Source: Agromyces soli
GTDB taxonomy: Bacteria > Actinomycetota > Actinomycetes > Actinomycetales > Microbacteriaceae
NCBI RefSeq assembly: GCF_022811605.1
Contig: NZ_CP094533.1
Coordinates: forward strand, 3,596,001-3,660,000
Reading direction: 5' to 3'
Length of the DNA stretch: 64,000 bases
Part shown: piece after piece, positions 54,370 to 62,724 of the stretch
How positions within the stretch are numbered: the stretch's first letter is position 1
How the letters are laid out: every line of letters starts with the position of its first letter
Program-made: the position numbers and the translations under genes
Notes under the pieces: generated by a model
Database searches by the model: none
What the model saw: only the letters and a program-made list of their open reading frames with translations
Told to the model about the DNA's origin: nothing

Positions 54370-56088
54370 ATGCCCGAGCAGCACTCCACCGACGACGCCC
54401 CCGACGCCCGCGTCGCCCTCGCCGAGGCCTGGCTGGCCCAGGACCCCGATCCCGAGACGCGGGAGGAGCTCAGCGGCATCCTCGACGCCGTCCGCGCGGG
54501 CGACGGCGCGGCGGCCGCGGAGCTCGCCGACCGCTTCGACAGCCGGCTCGCGTTCGGCACGGCGGGGCTCCGCGGCGAGATCGCCGCAGGGCCGAACCGG
54601 ATGAACCGGGTGCTCGTGTCGCAGGCGGCGGCCGGGCTCGCGGCGTACCTCCTCGAGCAGGCGGCGCCCGGCGAGACGCCCTCCGTGGTGATCGGCTACG
54701 ACGGCCGCAAGAACTCGGCGGTGTTCGCCCGGGACTCGGCGGAGATCATGTCCGGCGCCGGCGTCCGCGCCGTGCTGCTGCCCCGGCTGCTGCCGACGCC
54801 GGTGACGGCGTTCGCGGTGCGGCACCTGGGTCTCAGTGCCGGAGTGATGGTGACCGCGAGCCACAACCCGCCGAACGACAACGGCTACAAGGTGTACCTC
54901 GGCGGCGAGCACGGCGGCTCGCAGATCGTCTCCCCCGCCGACGCCGACATCGCGGCGCACATCCTGCGCGTCGCCGAGACCGCGCTCGTGCCGGCGCTGC
55001 CGCGCGGGCCCTACGAGACCGCCGACGAGTCGGTCGTCAACGCCTACGTGGCGGCGACGGCGCAGGCGGCCGGAGGCGCCCCTGCGGCGCAGCCCAAGGT
55101 CGTGTACACGGCGATGCACGGCGTGGGCTGGGAGACGACGGCCAAGGTGCTCGCGGCCGCCGGGTTCGACCGCCCGGCGCTCGTCGCCGCGCAGATCGAG
55201 CCCGACCCGGCGTTCCCGACGGTGGCCTTCCCGAACCCCGAGGAGCAGGGCGCCATGGACCTCGCGTTCGCCACGGCGCGCGAGACCGGGGCTGAGCTCA
55301 TCGTCGCGAACGATCCGGATGCCGACCGCCTCGCCGTCGCCATCCCCGACGAGACCGCTGCCGAGGGCTACCGCCGGCTCACCGGCAACGAGGTGGGCCT
55401 GCTGCTCGGCTGGCAGGCCGCCGAACGGGCCATCGCCGCGGCGACGGGCGACGGCGGTCCCGAGGGCACGCTCGCCTGTTCGATCGTCTCCTCCCCCGGC
55501 CTCGAGACGGTGGCGCGCCACCACGGACTGGAGTTCCGGGCCACGCTCACGGGATTCAAGTGGATCTCCCGCGCCCCGCACCTCGTGTTCGGCTTCGAGG
55601 AGGCCCTCGGCTACCTCGTGAATCCGGGCACGGTGCGCGACAAGGACGGCATCTCCGCCGCGGTCGCCTTCCTCGCCCTCGCCGCCGAGCTGAAGGCCGC
55701 CGGCCGCACGGTCGCCGACCACCTCGACGACTTCGTCGAGCGCTTCGGCTGCTTCGCCTCCGCGCAGGTCTCGATCCGCGTCACCGACCTCGCCCGCATC
55801 GGCGAGGTCATGGCCCGGCTCCGGGCGAACCCGCCGGCGGAGGTCGGCGGCATCCGCGTCGAGCGCATCGAGGACCTCGCCGAGGGCGGCGAGCTGCCGC
55901 CCTCGGATGTGCTGCGCATCGTGCTGGCCGGCGGCGGCCGAGTGATGGTCCGCCCGAGCGGCACCGAGCCGAAGCTGAAGGTCTACATCGACGCCGTCTC
56001 CGACGAGGGCACCGTCGCCGAGCGCCGCGCCGCCGCGACGGCCGCCGCGGCCGCGCTCGAGGCGGGCATGCGCGAACTCGTCGCCTGA
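54370..56088 (+). CDS. Alpha-D-phosphohexomutase family enzyme (phosphopento-/phosphoglucomutase-like)
   Basis: A 572-residue phosphomutase. The start is the ATG at 54370, with AAGGA 8 bases upstream. 'SRLAFGTAGLRGEIAAGPN' begins the fold, 'MVTASHNPPNDNGYKVYLGG' holds the phosphoserine, 'ANDPDADRLAVA' binds magnesium, 'GFEEALGYLVNPGTVRDKDG' contacts the sugar and 'RPSGTEPKLKVYIDAV' the phosphate. The length and pattern fit the PMM/PGM2 group, which includes mutases for ribose-1- and deoxyribose-1-phosphate. Its place after punA supports that role; glucose-1-phosphate is an alternative. Confidence 0.9.
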   Translation: MPEQHSTDDAPDARVALAEAWLAQDPDPETREELSGILDAVRAGDGAAAAELADRFDSRLAFGTAGLRGEIAAGPNRMNRVLVSQAAAGLAAYLLEQAAPGETPSVVIGYDGRKNSAVFARDSAEIMSGAGVRAVLLPRLLPTPVTAFAVRHLGLSAGVMVTASHNPPNDNGYKVYLGGEHGGSQIVSPADADIAAHILRVAETALVPALPRGPYETADESVVNAYVAATAQAAGGAPAAQPKVVYTAMHGVGWETTAKVLAAAGFDRPALVAAQIEPDPAFPTVAFPNPEEQGAMDLAFATARETGAELIVANDPDADRLAVAIPDETAAEGYRRLTGNEVGLLLGWQAAERAIAAATGDGGPEGTLACSIVSSPGLETVARHHGLEFRATLTGFKWISRAPHLVFGFEEALGYLVNPGTVRDKDGISAAVAFLALAAELKAAGRTVADHLDDFVERFGCFASAQVSIRVTDLARIGEVMARLRANPPAEVGGIRVERIEDLAEGGELPPSDVLRIVLAGGGRVMVRPSGTEPKLKVYIDAVSDEGTVAERRAAATAAAAALEAGMRELVA

Positions 56089-56140
56089 GCCGTCAGGGCT
56101 CGGCGCGGGCGCTCGGCGCCAGTCGGCTCTGCGCCAGTCG

Positions 56141-56212
56141 GCTCGCGCCGGCTCGGACGCTCGCGCCGGCTCGGGCGCTCGCGCCGGCTCGGGCGCTCGC
56201 GCCGGCTCAGCC
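56141..56212. repeat. 18-bp tandem repeat, about four units
   Basis: GCTCGCGCCGGCTCGGRC is repeated head to tail (56141, 56159, 56177 and a partial unit at 56195), in the convergent gap after the phosphomutase gene. A related GCGCCAGTCGGCTC doublet precedes it. It reaches the last codons of the PTS IIB gene. Confidence 0.8.
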
Positions 56213-56491
56213 GAGCGAGCGCTCGAGCAGCACGGCGAGCTCGTCGAGGTCGAGGAAGTTCCGCACCTCGACGATCTCGGCGTAGTTGCGCCCGATCGCC
56301 CGGCGCACTGCCGGCGCGAGCTCGGTCGACGTCAGGATGACCTGCGCGTCGCTCGCCGCGCTGGCGACCCCCTCGAGGTCGCTCGCGCTCACCTCGGCGT
56401 CGATGCCGAGCCGCTCGAGCACGCGCTCGGCGTTGACCTTGAGGATCGCCGAGGTGCCGATCCCGGCGCCGCAGACCGCCACGATCCTCAT
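56207..56491 (-). CDS. PTS IIB component, ascorbate (UlaB/SgaB)-like
   Basis: A 94-residue phosphocarrier. 'MRIVAVCGAGIGTSAILKVN' has the phospho-accepting Cys (residue 7) in the P-loop typical of the ascorbate/lactose IIB fold; 'DLEGVASAASDAQVILTSTEL' is the second strand-helix. It takes phosphate from IIA and gives it to the sugar during transport. It overlaps the IIA gene by ATGA. No IIC permease gene is next to the pair. Confidence 0.87.
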   Translation of the reverse strand: MRIVAVCGAGIGTSAILKVNAERVLERLGIDAEVSASDLEGVASAASDAQVILTSTELAPAVRRAIGRNYAEIVEVRNFLDLDELAVLLERSLG

Positions 56492-56940
56492 CGCCCGGCC
56501 CCCAGCCCGAGGATCGCCCTCACCTCGTCGGCGGTCTCCGCCGCCGCGAGCCGATCGATCGCCTCGGGGTCGTTGAAGGCGTTCGCGAGGGCGGCGACGC
56601 TCGCGACGTGCTCCTCGGCGTTCGCCACGGCGAGGCCGACGATGACCCGCACCGGATCGTTGTGCGGGTGCCCGAACGCGACCGGCTCGGCGAGGGTCAC
56701 GACGGCGAGCCCCTCGTGCAGCACGTCGGGACCCGGCCGGGCGTGGGCGAGCGCGAGGCCCGGCGCGATCACGACGTACGCGCCGAACTCGTCGATGACC
56801 GAGATCATCCGCTCGGCGTACTCGATGCGCACCGCGCCGGCGCGGGTCAGCGCCCGGCCGGCCTCGCGCACGGCAGCACGCCAATCGGCGGCATGCGCGC
56901 CGAGAGCGACGGCCTCGTCGGGGAGCGGCGGGAGGGTCAC
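56488..56940 (-). CDS. PTS IIA component, ascorbate (UlaC/SgaA)-like
   Basis: A 150-residue IIA protein. The phospho-accepting His lies in 'VVIAPGLALAHARPGPDVL' (about residue 65); 'VAFGHPHNDPVRVIVGLAVANAEEH' is the second family motif. It receives phosphate from HPr and passes it to IIB. The GTG at 56940 lies 71 bp after the adenosine deaminase stop, so it may be transcribed with add. A IIC partner must be encoded elsewhere, or the pair is regulatory only. Confidence 0.87.
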   Translation of the reverse strand: MTLPPLPDEAVALGAHAADWRAAVREAGRALTRAGAVRIEYAERMISVIDEFGAYVVIAPGLALAHARPGPDVLHEGLAVVTLAEPVAFGHPHNDPVRVIVGLAVANAEEHVASVAALANAFNDPEAIDRLAAAETADEVRAILGLGAGR

Positions 56941-57011
56941 TGGCGGTTCCGTTTCACAGCCCGGCGCGTTCGCGGCGCGGCGGGCGGGTTGCACGGGGAC
57001 GTCGCGGCCGG

Positions 57012-58127
57012 TCAGGCCTCGTCGAACCCGTCTTCGATCAGCTCGGCGAGCTCTTCGCGGTCGTCGAGCGGGAGGAAGGCGGCGGCCGCCGCGTTCAGCT
57101 GGAACGCCTCGAGGTCGTCGAGGTCGTAGCCGAAGGCGTCGGACAGCAGGGCGAGCTCGCGCGTGAGCGAGGTGCCCGACTGCAGCCGGTTGTCGGTGTT
57201 CACGGTGACCCGGAAGCCGAGCTGGTACAGCAGGTCGAAGGGGTGGTCGACGAGCTCGTCGCCCCACGCCGCGATCGCGCCGGTCTGCAGGTTCGAGGAC
57301 GGGCTCGTCTCGAGCGCGATCTCGCGGTCGCGCACCCACTGGGCGAGCTGGCCGAGCGAGACGTAGGTGTTCTCGTCGTCCTGGCGCTCGATGACCAGGT
57401 CTTCCGCCAGGCGCACGCCGTGGCCGAGGCGGAGGGCGCGGCCGTCGACGAGGGCACTGCGGATGGAGTCGAGGCCGTCGGCCTCGCCCGCGTGCACCGT
57501 GACGGGCAGGAACTGCCCGGCGAGGTAGTCGAAGGCGGTGCGGTGGCGGCTCGGCAGGAAGCCGGCCTCCGCACCGGCGATGTCGAAGCCGACGACGCCG
57601 CGGTCGCGGTGGCGCACGGCGAGCTCGGCGATCTCGAGACCGCGGTCGGCGTGGCGCATCGCGGTGACGAGCTGGCCGATGCGGATGCCCCGGCCCTGGT
57701 GCCTGGCGTCGTCGATGCCCTGCTCGATGCCCGCCTGCACGGCCTCGACCGCCTCGTCGAGGCTGAGGCCCCGGGTGAGGTGCTGCTCGGGCGCCCAGCG
57801 CAGTTCGCCGTAGATGACGCCATCGGCCGCGAGGTCCTGCACGGACTCGCGGGCGACGCGGGTGAGCCCCTCGCGGGTCTGCATGACCGCGGTGGTGAGC
57901 TCGAAGGTCTTCAGGTACTCGACGAGCGAGCCGGAGTTCGACTGCGTGGAGAACCACTCGGCGAGACCGGCCTCGTCGGTGGCGGGCACGTCGAGGTCGA
58001 TCTCCTCGGCGAGCTCGATGAGGCTCTGCGGGCGCAGGCCTCCGTCGAGATGATCGTGCAGGCTGACCTTGGGCAGGCTCCGCAGCTCGATGCCGTCGCC
58101 CTCGAGGCGGTACTCAGTCGTGTCCAC
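57012..58127 (-). CDS. add: Adenosine deaminase
   Basis: A 371-residue zinc amidohydrolase that turns adenosine into inosine. 'LPKVSLHDHLDGGLRPQSL' gives the two metal His, 'VTVHAGEADGLDSIRSAL' the third His and the catalytic Glu, 'RLGHGVRLAEDL' the base, 'LETSPSSNLQTGAI' and 'VTVNTDNRLQSGT' the Asp. Leaderless GTG start, 6 bases after TATCGT. Inosine can then go to the nucleoside phosphorylase encoded 3.6 kb away. Palindromic element copy 3 begins just upstream and covers the -35 region. Confidence 0.95.
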   Translation of the reverse strand: MDTTEYRLEGDGIELRSLPKVSLHDHLDGGLRPQSLIELAEEIDLDVPATDEAGLAEWFSTQSNSGSLVEYLKTFELTTAVMQTREGLTRVARESVQDLAADGVIYGELRWAPEQHLTRGLSLDEAVEAVQAGIEQGIDDARHQGRGIRIGQLVTAMRHADRGLEIAELAVRHRDRGVVGFDIAGAEAGFLPSRHRTAFDYLAGQFLPVTVHAGEADGLDSIRSALVDGRALRLGHGVRLAEDLVIERQDDENTYVSLGQLAQWVRDREIALETSPSSNLQTGAIAAWGDELVDHPFDLLYQLGFRVTVNTDNRLQSGTSLTRELALLSDAFGYDLDDLEAFQLNAAAAAFLPLDDREELAELIEDGFDEA

Positions 58128-58133
58128 GAGTCA

Positions 58134-58139
58134 ACGATA
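58134..58139 (-). promoter_or_regulatory. -10 box (TATCGT) of leaderless add
   Basis: TATCGT on the minus strand followed by exactly 6 bases and the GTG of add. The upstream sequence where a -35 box would lie belongs to palindromic element copy 3. Confidence 0.5.
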
Positions 58140-58147
58140 GCCGGTCG

Positions 58148-58236
58148 CAACTCAGGAACATCTGCCGAATACGTCGAACGTCGCGTCGCGGCATCCCTGG
58201 ATTCCCGGGGATGCCGCGCGCGACGTTCCTGAGTTG
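58148..58236. repeat. CAACTCAGGAAC palindromic element, copy 3
   Basis: CAACTCAGGAAC (58148-58159) and GTTCCTGAGTTG (58225-58236) are a perfect 12-bp inverted repeat. Inside, GCGGCATCCC/GGGATGCCGC (58188-58197 with 58208-58217) and CGTCGCG/CGCGACG make a long hairpin. The left arm continues ATCTGCCGAATACG, similar to ATCTGGCAGTTATG in copy 1, so it has the same orientation as copy 1. It fills the gap between thymidine phosphorylase and add. Confidence 0.85.
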
Positions 58237-58253
58237 TGCGAAGCGGCCCGGCC

Positions 58254-59555
58254 TCAGCGGCCGATGCGGTCGGCGATCAGCGGACCGCCGTCCTGGACCG
58301 GCTCACCGGCGTCGCCGATCCGCCAGGCGCCCTCGACGGCCTCGAGCGCCCGAGCGAAGCGCTCCGGCTCGTCGGCCGACAGCGTGAACAGCGGCTGACC
58401 GACGCGCACCTCGTCGCCGGGCTTCGCGTGCAGCTCGATGCCCGCGGCGTGCTGCACCGGGTCCTGCTTGCGCGCGCGTCCCGCGCCGAGCCGCCAGGCG
58501 GCGATGCCGAAGGGCAGCGCGTGCTGCTCCACGAGCACGCCGTCGCGGTCCGCCGTGACGACGTGGTGCTCTCGGGCGACGGGCAGCTCGGCATCCGGGT
58601 CGCCGCCCTGCGCCGCGATCGCGCGACGCCAGGTGTCCATCGCCCGGCCGTCGTCGAGCGCGCCCTCGACGTCCTCGCCGTCCCGACCGGCGAGGGCGAG
58701 CATCTCGCGGGCGAGCGCGATCGTGAGCTCCCGCACATCGGCGGGGCCGCCGCCCGCGAGCACCTCGACCGACTCGCGCACCTCGTTCGCGTTGCCGATG
58801 GTGCGACCGAGCGGCACGTTCATGTTGGTGAGCAGGGCGCTCGTCGCGACGCCGGCGTCCTCGCCCAGCTCGACCATGGTGCGGGCGAGCTCGCGGGAGC
58901 GCTCGATGTCCTGCAGGAACGCACCGGAGCCGAACTTCACGTCGAGCACGAGCGCGCTCGTGCCCTCCGCGATCTTCTTCGACATGATCGAGGAGGCGAT
59001 GAGCGGGATCGCCTCGACGGTGCCGGTGATATCGCGCAGCGCGTACAGCTTCTTGTCGGCGGGGGCGAGCCCGGCGCCGGCGGCGCAGATCACGCCGCCG
59101 ACGTCGCGCAGCTGCGCGAACATCTCGTCGTTCGTGATCTCTGCGCGCCAGCCCGGGATCGACTCGAGCTTGTCGAGGGTGCCGCCCGTGTGGCCGAGGC
59201 CGCGGCCGGAGAGCTGCGGCACGGCGACGCCGAAGGTCGCGACCAGGGGCATGAGCGGCAGGGTGATCTTGTCGCCGACGCCGCCGGTGGAGTGCTTGTC
59301 GCTCGTGGGCTTGCCGAGCCCCGAGAAGTCCATCCGCTCCCCCGAGGCGATCATCGCCATCGTGAGGTCGCGGATCTCGCGACGGCTCATCCCGTTCAGG
59401 AAGATCGCCATCGTCATCGCCGACATCTGCTCGTCGGCGACGTAGCCGCGGGTGTACGCCTCGACGAGCCATTCGATCTCGGCGCTCGTGAGCTCGCGCC
59501 GGTCGCGCTTCGCCCGGATCAGGTCGACGGCGTCGAAGGCCTCGACTGCGGCCAT
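58254..59555 (-). CDS. deoA: Thymidine phosphorylase
   Basis: A 433-residue enzyme that splits thymidine and deoxyuridine with phosphate. 'SDKHSTGGVGDKITLPLMPL' binds phosphate, 'SGRGLGHTGGTLDKLESIPG' is the family signature, and 'SSIMSKKIAEGTSALVLDVKFG' binds the base and sugar. The second ATG (59555) is taken as the start because AAGGGAG is 7 bases before it; the ATG two codons earlier is too close to that site. It overlaps the end of the cytidine deaminase gene, so the two are made together. Confidence 0.96.
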   Translation of the reverse strand: MAAVEAFDAVDLIRAKRDRRELTSAEIEWLVEAYTRGYVADEQMSAMTMAIFLNGMSRREIRDLTMAMIASGERMDFSGLGKPTSDKHSTGGVGDKITLPLMPLVATFGVAVPQLSGRGLGHTGGTLDKLESIPGWRAEITNDEMFAQLRDVGGVICAAGAGLAPADKKLYALRDITGTVEAIPLIASSIMSKKIAEGTSALVLDVKFGSGAFLQDIERSRELARTMVELGEDAGVATSALLTNMNVPLGRTIGNANEVRESVEVLAGGGPADVRELTIALAREMLALAGRDGEDVEGALDDGRAMDTWRRAIAAQGGDPDAELPVAREHHVVTADRDGVLVEQHALPFGIAAWRLGAGRARKQDPVQHAAGIELHAKPGDEVRVGQPLFTLSADEPERFARALEAVEGAWRIGDAGEPVQDGGPLIADRIGR

Positions 59556-59557
59556 GG

Positions 59558-60004
59558 TCATGCTCCCTTGCTGGGGTCGGCGGACTCGTCCGCCTCGCCC
59601 CGGTAGACGGCGAGGGTGCGCGGGCCGAACGCGTCCGGCAGCACCTCGTCGATGGTCTTGAATCCGGAGACGGTGTCGAGCACCATCCCCTCCGCCGAGT
59701 GCTCGAAGAGCAGCTGGCGGCAGCGCCCGCACGGCATCAGCGTCTCGCCGTGGCCGTCGACGCACGCGAAGGCGACGAGCTTGCCGCCGCCCGACATGAC
59801 GAGGGCGGAGACGAGCGAGCACTCGGCGCAGAGCGTGACGCCGTAGGAGGCGTTCTCCACGTTGCAGCCGGAGACGACGCGCCCGTCGTCGACGATCGCG
59901 GCGGCGCCGACGGGGTACTGCGAGTACGGCACGTACGCCTTCGCCATCGCGTCACGGGCCCGCTCCCGCAGGAGCCCCCAGTCGATCTCGTCGGTTCGGG
60001 TCAT
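59558..60004 (-). CDS. cdd: Cytidine deaminase
   Basis: A 148-residue zinc enzyme that turns cytidine and deoxycytidine into uridine and deoxyuridine. 'SGCNVENASYGVTLCAECS' has the first zinc Cys and catalytic Glu (C-A-E), and 'MPCGRCRQLLFE' the other two zinc Cys. The ATG has AAGGGGAG 6 bases upstream. It follows the nucleoside ABC permease by 126 bp and overlaps deoA, so cytidine uptake, deamination and phosphorolysis are encoded in order. Confidence 0.96.
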   Translation of the reverse strand: MTRTDEIDWGLLRERARDAMAKAYVPYSQYPVGAAAIVDDGRVVSGCNVENASYGVTLCAECSLVSALVMSGGGKLVAFACVDGHGETLMPCGRCRQLLFEHSAEGMVLDTVSGFKTIDEVLPDAFGPRTLAVYRGEADESADPSKGA

Positions 60005-60130
60005 GGTGCTCCCCTTTCCGGGCAGTGCTTGGCGGTTGGAACGGCCGGGGGATGCGGCGACGCGCGCCGGCCGGATGGAACGCCGGAGGCCCCGCGCGGG
60101 CTGGCCGCACGAGGCCTCCGGATGCGTCGC

Positions 60131-61447
60131 TCAGGACTTTATGTAGGGTTTGCCCGCTGCGGCCGGCCCGCGGACCTTCCCGACGAGGCCGGCGACGGCG
60201 ATGATCGTGACGAGGTACGGCAGCATCAGCATGAACTCGCTCGGCACCGGCGAGCCGATCACCGAGAGCGTGTTCTGCAGGTTCGAGGCGAAGCCGAATA
60301 GCAGCGCCGCGAGCGTCGCCCTGATCGGGTCCCAGCCACCGAAGATCACCGCGGCGAGGGCGATGAAGCCCGCGCCCGCCGTCATCTCCTTGTTGAACGC
60401 GATGCCCGAGCCGATCGTGAAGAACGTGCCGCCGAGGCCGGCGATGGTGCCGGCGAGGGCGACGTTCCAGAACCGGGTGCGGTTCACGTTGATGCCCACC
60501 GTGTCGGCCGCCTGCGGGTGCTCGCCGACCGCGCGGAGGCGCAGGCCCCAGCGGGTCTTGAAGAGGCCGATGAAGACGACGATCACCGCGAGGTACATCA
60601 GGTAGACGATGAGCGTCTGGCGGAACAGCACCGGCCCGATGATCGGGATCTCGCTCAGGAACGGGATCGGCAACCGCGGGAACCGGGGCGGGGAGTTCAG
60701 CACGGCCGCGTTCGGGGCGAGCACCTGCGAGAAGAAGAAGCTCGTGAGGCCCGTGACGAGCACGTTCAGCACGACACCGACGATGACCTGGTCGACGAAG
60801 TACTTGATCGCGAAGGCCGCGAGCACCATGCCGACGAGCGCACCGGCGATCATCGCGCCGATGACGCCGGCGAGGAGGGCGAGGCCCATGGACCCCGTCG
60901 AGCTCATCACCACGGAGGCGGTGACCGCCGAGGTGAAGGCGCCGGCGAGCAGCTGCCCCTCGATGCCGATGTTGATGACGCCGACCCGCTCGCCGATGAC
61001 ACCGGTCAGCGCACCGAAGATCAGCGGCACCGCGAGGCTCAGCGAGCCGTAGAGCAGGTTGATCATCGGCAGCATGGCCCCGGCGCCGGCCCAGGTCAGG
61101 AAGCCGAACAGGAACACGATCGCGAAGACGACGATGAGCCAGAGCGGCACCCGGCGCTTCTGCGTGACGAGCCAGACGGAGAACGCCGTCGCGAGCAGGA
61201 GCAGCACCACGACGACCCACAGCGCCGGCATCGCCGGCACCGAAATGTTCGCGATGATGATCGCGTCCTTGTCGGAGGCGTTCAGGCGGTACGTGGTGTC
61301 GCCCTCGCGCGGGGCGAAGACGGCGAGCGCGAGCGCGGCCAGCGTGAACACGGCGAAGGCGATGGGCGCCTTCCAGCTCGTGACGACCGTGGTGGCGAGC
61401 GCGTCGGGCTGAGGGGACACCTGGTGGTGTTCGGTCACGGTGGTCAC
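60131..61447 (-). CDS. Nucleoside ABC transporter permease (second; BmpA-system type)
   Basis: A 438-residue permease of the BPD_transp_2 family. An N-terminal extension of about 110 residues contains two or three helices, then the core has 'GALTGVIGERVGVINIGIEGQLL' (family signature), 'LFKTRWGLRLRAVGEHPQAADT' (the EAA-like coupling loop) and 'AAVIFGGWDPIRATLAALLFG'. It matches YufQ/NupQ of nucleoside importers. It starts at GTG inside the stop of the first permease. It ends in 'KPYIKS'. Confidence 0.92.
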   Translation of the reverse strand: MTTVTEHHQVSPQPDALATTVVTSWKAPIAFAVFTLAALALAVFAPREGDTTYRLNASDKDAIIIANISVPAMPALWVVVVLLLLATAFSVWLVTQKRRVPLWLIVVFAIVFLFGFLTWAGAGAMLPMINLLYGSLSLAVPLIFGALTGVIGERVGVINIGIEGQLLAGAFTSAVTASVVMSSTGSMGLALLAGVIGAMIAGALVGMVLAAFAIKYFVDQVIVGVVLNVLVTGLTSFFFSQVLAPNAAVLNSPPRFPRLPIPFLSEIPIIGPVLFRQTLIVYLMYLAVIVVFIGLFKTRWGLRLRAVGEHPQAADTVGINVNRTRFWNVALAGTIAGLGGTFFTIGSGIAFNKEMTAGAGFIALAAVIFGGWDPIRATLAALLFGFASNLQNTLSVIGSPVPSEFMLMLPYLVTIIAVAGLVGKVRGPAAAGKPYIKS

Positions 61448-62724
61448 TTCGCCGTCACCTCCTTCGTGACGATCGGTCGAGGTCGCTTGGGACCTCGACT
61501 CGGGTCGGGCAGGCGGAAGATCGTGCGCACGAGCGGCGGGGCCGCGATGAACAGCACGATGAGGGACTGGACGACGAGCACGATGTCGACCGGCACGCCC
61601 TCGGCGGCCTGCATCGAGTAGCCGCCGGCCTTGAAGGCGCCGAAGAGCAGGCCCGCGGCGAAGATGCCCCACGGGGTGGAGCGGCCGAGGAGCGCCACGG
61701 TGATCGCGTCGAAGCCGACGCCCGCGTCGATGCCGGCGGTGAAGCCCGTGGTCACGGTGCCGAGCACCTGGTTGACGCCGGCGAGGCCGAGCAGCGCGCC
61801 CGAGATGAGCATCGCGTAGACGTAGATGGAGGGCACGTTGATGCCGGCGACGCGCGCCGCGTTCGGGTTCTCGCCGACCGCGCGGAAGCGGAAGCCGAGG
61901 CTCGAGCGGCTGAGGATCCACCAGACGAGCACGGTCGCGGCGACGACGATGACGAAGCCGAGGTGCAGGTTGTAGCCGTACTCCTTCAGGTTCCAGAAGA
62001 TCGCCGTGTCCTTCATCGGCGGCGTCTTCGGGTTGGAGGAGCCGGGCGCCTGCAGCAGGCCGGGCGTGCGCAGCAGCCAGGAGACCAGGTAGAAGGCGAC
62101 GAAGTTCAGCATGATCGTCACGATGACCTCGTGCGCGCCCGTCTTCGCTTTCAGGAGACCGGCGATGCCGCCCCAGAGCGCACCGCCGAGCAGGCCGCCG
62201 ACGAGGGCGACGAGCATGTGCAGGCCCCAGGGCAACTCGAAGCCGAAGGCGAGCCATCCGGCGACCGAGGCGGCGATCAGCATCTGGCCGCGGCCACCGA
62301 TGTTGAACATGCCGACGCGGAAGGCGAGGCCGACGCCGAGGCCGCCGGCGATCAGCGGCGTCGCGAAGGTCAGGGTCTCCGTCAGCGGCTTGATGCCGGC
62401 GGCGAAGCTGTCGCGGCGGAAGTTGTAGATCGACCCCTGGAAGAGCGCGGAGTAGGCGCCCGACACCGACTGCCAGATGGCGGCGAAGGTATCGCCCGGG
62501 CGGGCGAAGAAGTAGCCGGCCGCCTTCTGCACGTCCTCGTCGGTGAACGCGATCATGATCGCGCCGACGACGAGGGCGAGCAGCACCGAGAGCACCGAGA
62601 TGAGGGCGTTGCCGGTGGTGATCTTCTGGAACGTCTGGTGCCAGCGCGAGGGCTCCGGCGCCTGCGCGGGCACCGTCGTGGTGTCCCTCGGCGTCGTGCT
62701 GGTCTTGGGCTGGGGCTCGCTCAC
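61444..62724 (-). CDS. Nucleoside ABC transporter permease (first; BmpA-system type)
   Basis: A 426-residue permease of the same family (YufP/NupP-like). 'GGLGVGLAFRVGMFNIGGRGQML' is the family signature and 'SRSSLGFRFRAVGENPNAARVAG' the coupling loop that docks on the ATPase. About nine or ten helices are predicted. The cytoplasmic N-terminus is Pro/Thr rich. It starts at GTG overlapping the ATPase stop (GTGA). With the second permease it forms the membrane channel of the importer. Confidence 0.92.
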   Translation of the reverse strand: MSEPQPKTSTTPRDTTTVPAQAPEPSRWHQTFQKITTGNALISVLSVLLALVVGAIMIAFTDEDVQKAAGYFFARPGDTFAAIWQSVSGAYSALFQGSIYNFRRDSFAAGIKPLTETLTFATPLIAGGLGVGLAFRVGMFNIGGRGQMLIAASVAGWLAFGFELPWGLHMLVALVGGLLGGALWGGIAGLLKAKTGAHEVIVTIMLNFVAFYLVSWLLRTPGLLQAPGSSNPKTPPMKDTAIFWNLKEYGYNLHLGFVIVVAATVLVWWILSRSSLGFRFRAVGENPNAARVAGINVPSIYVYAMLISGALLGLAGVNQVLGTVTTGFTAGIDAGVGFDAITVALLGRSTPWGIFAAGLLFGAFKAGGYSMQAAEGVPVDIVLVVQSLIVLFIAAPPLVRTIFRLPDPSRGPKRPRPIVTKEVTAK

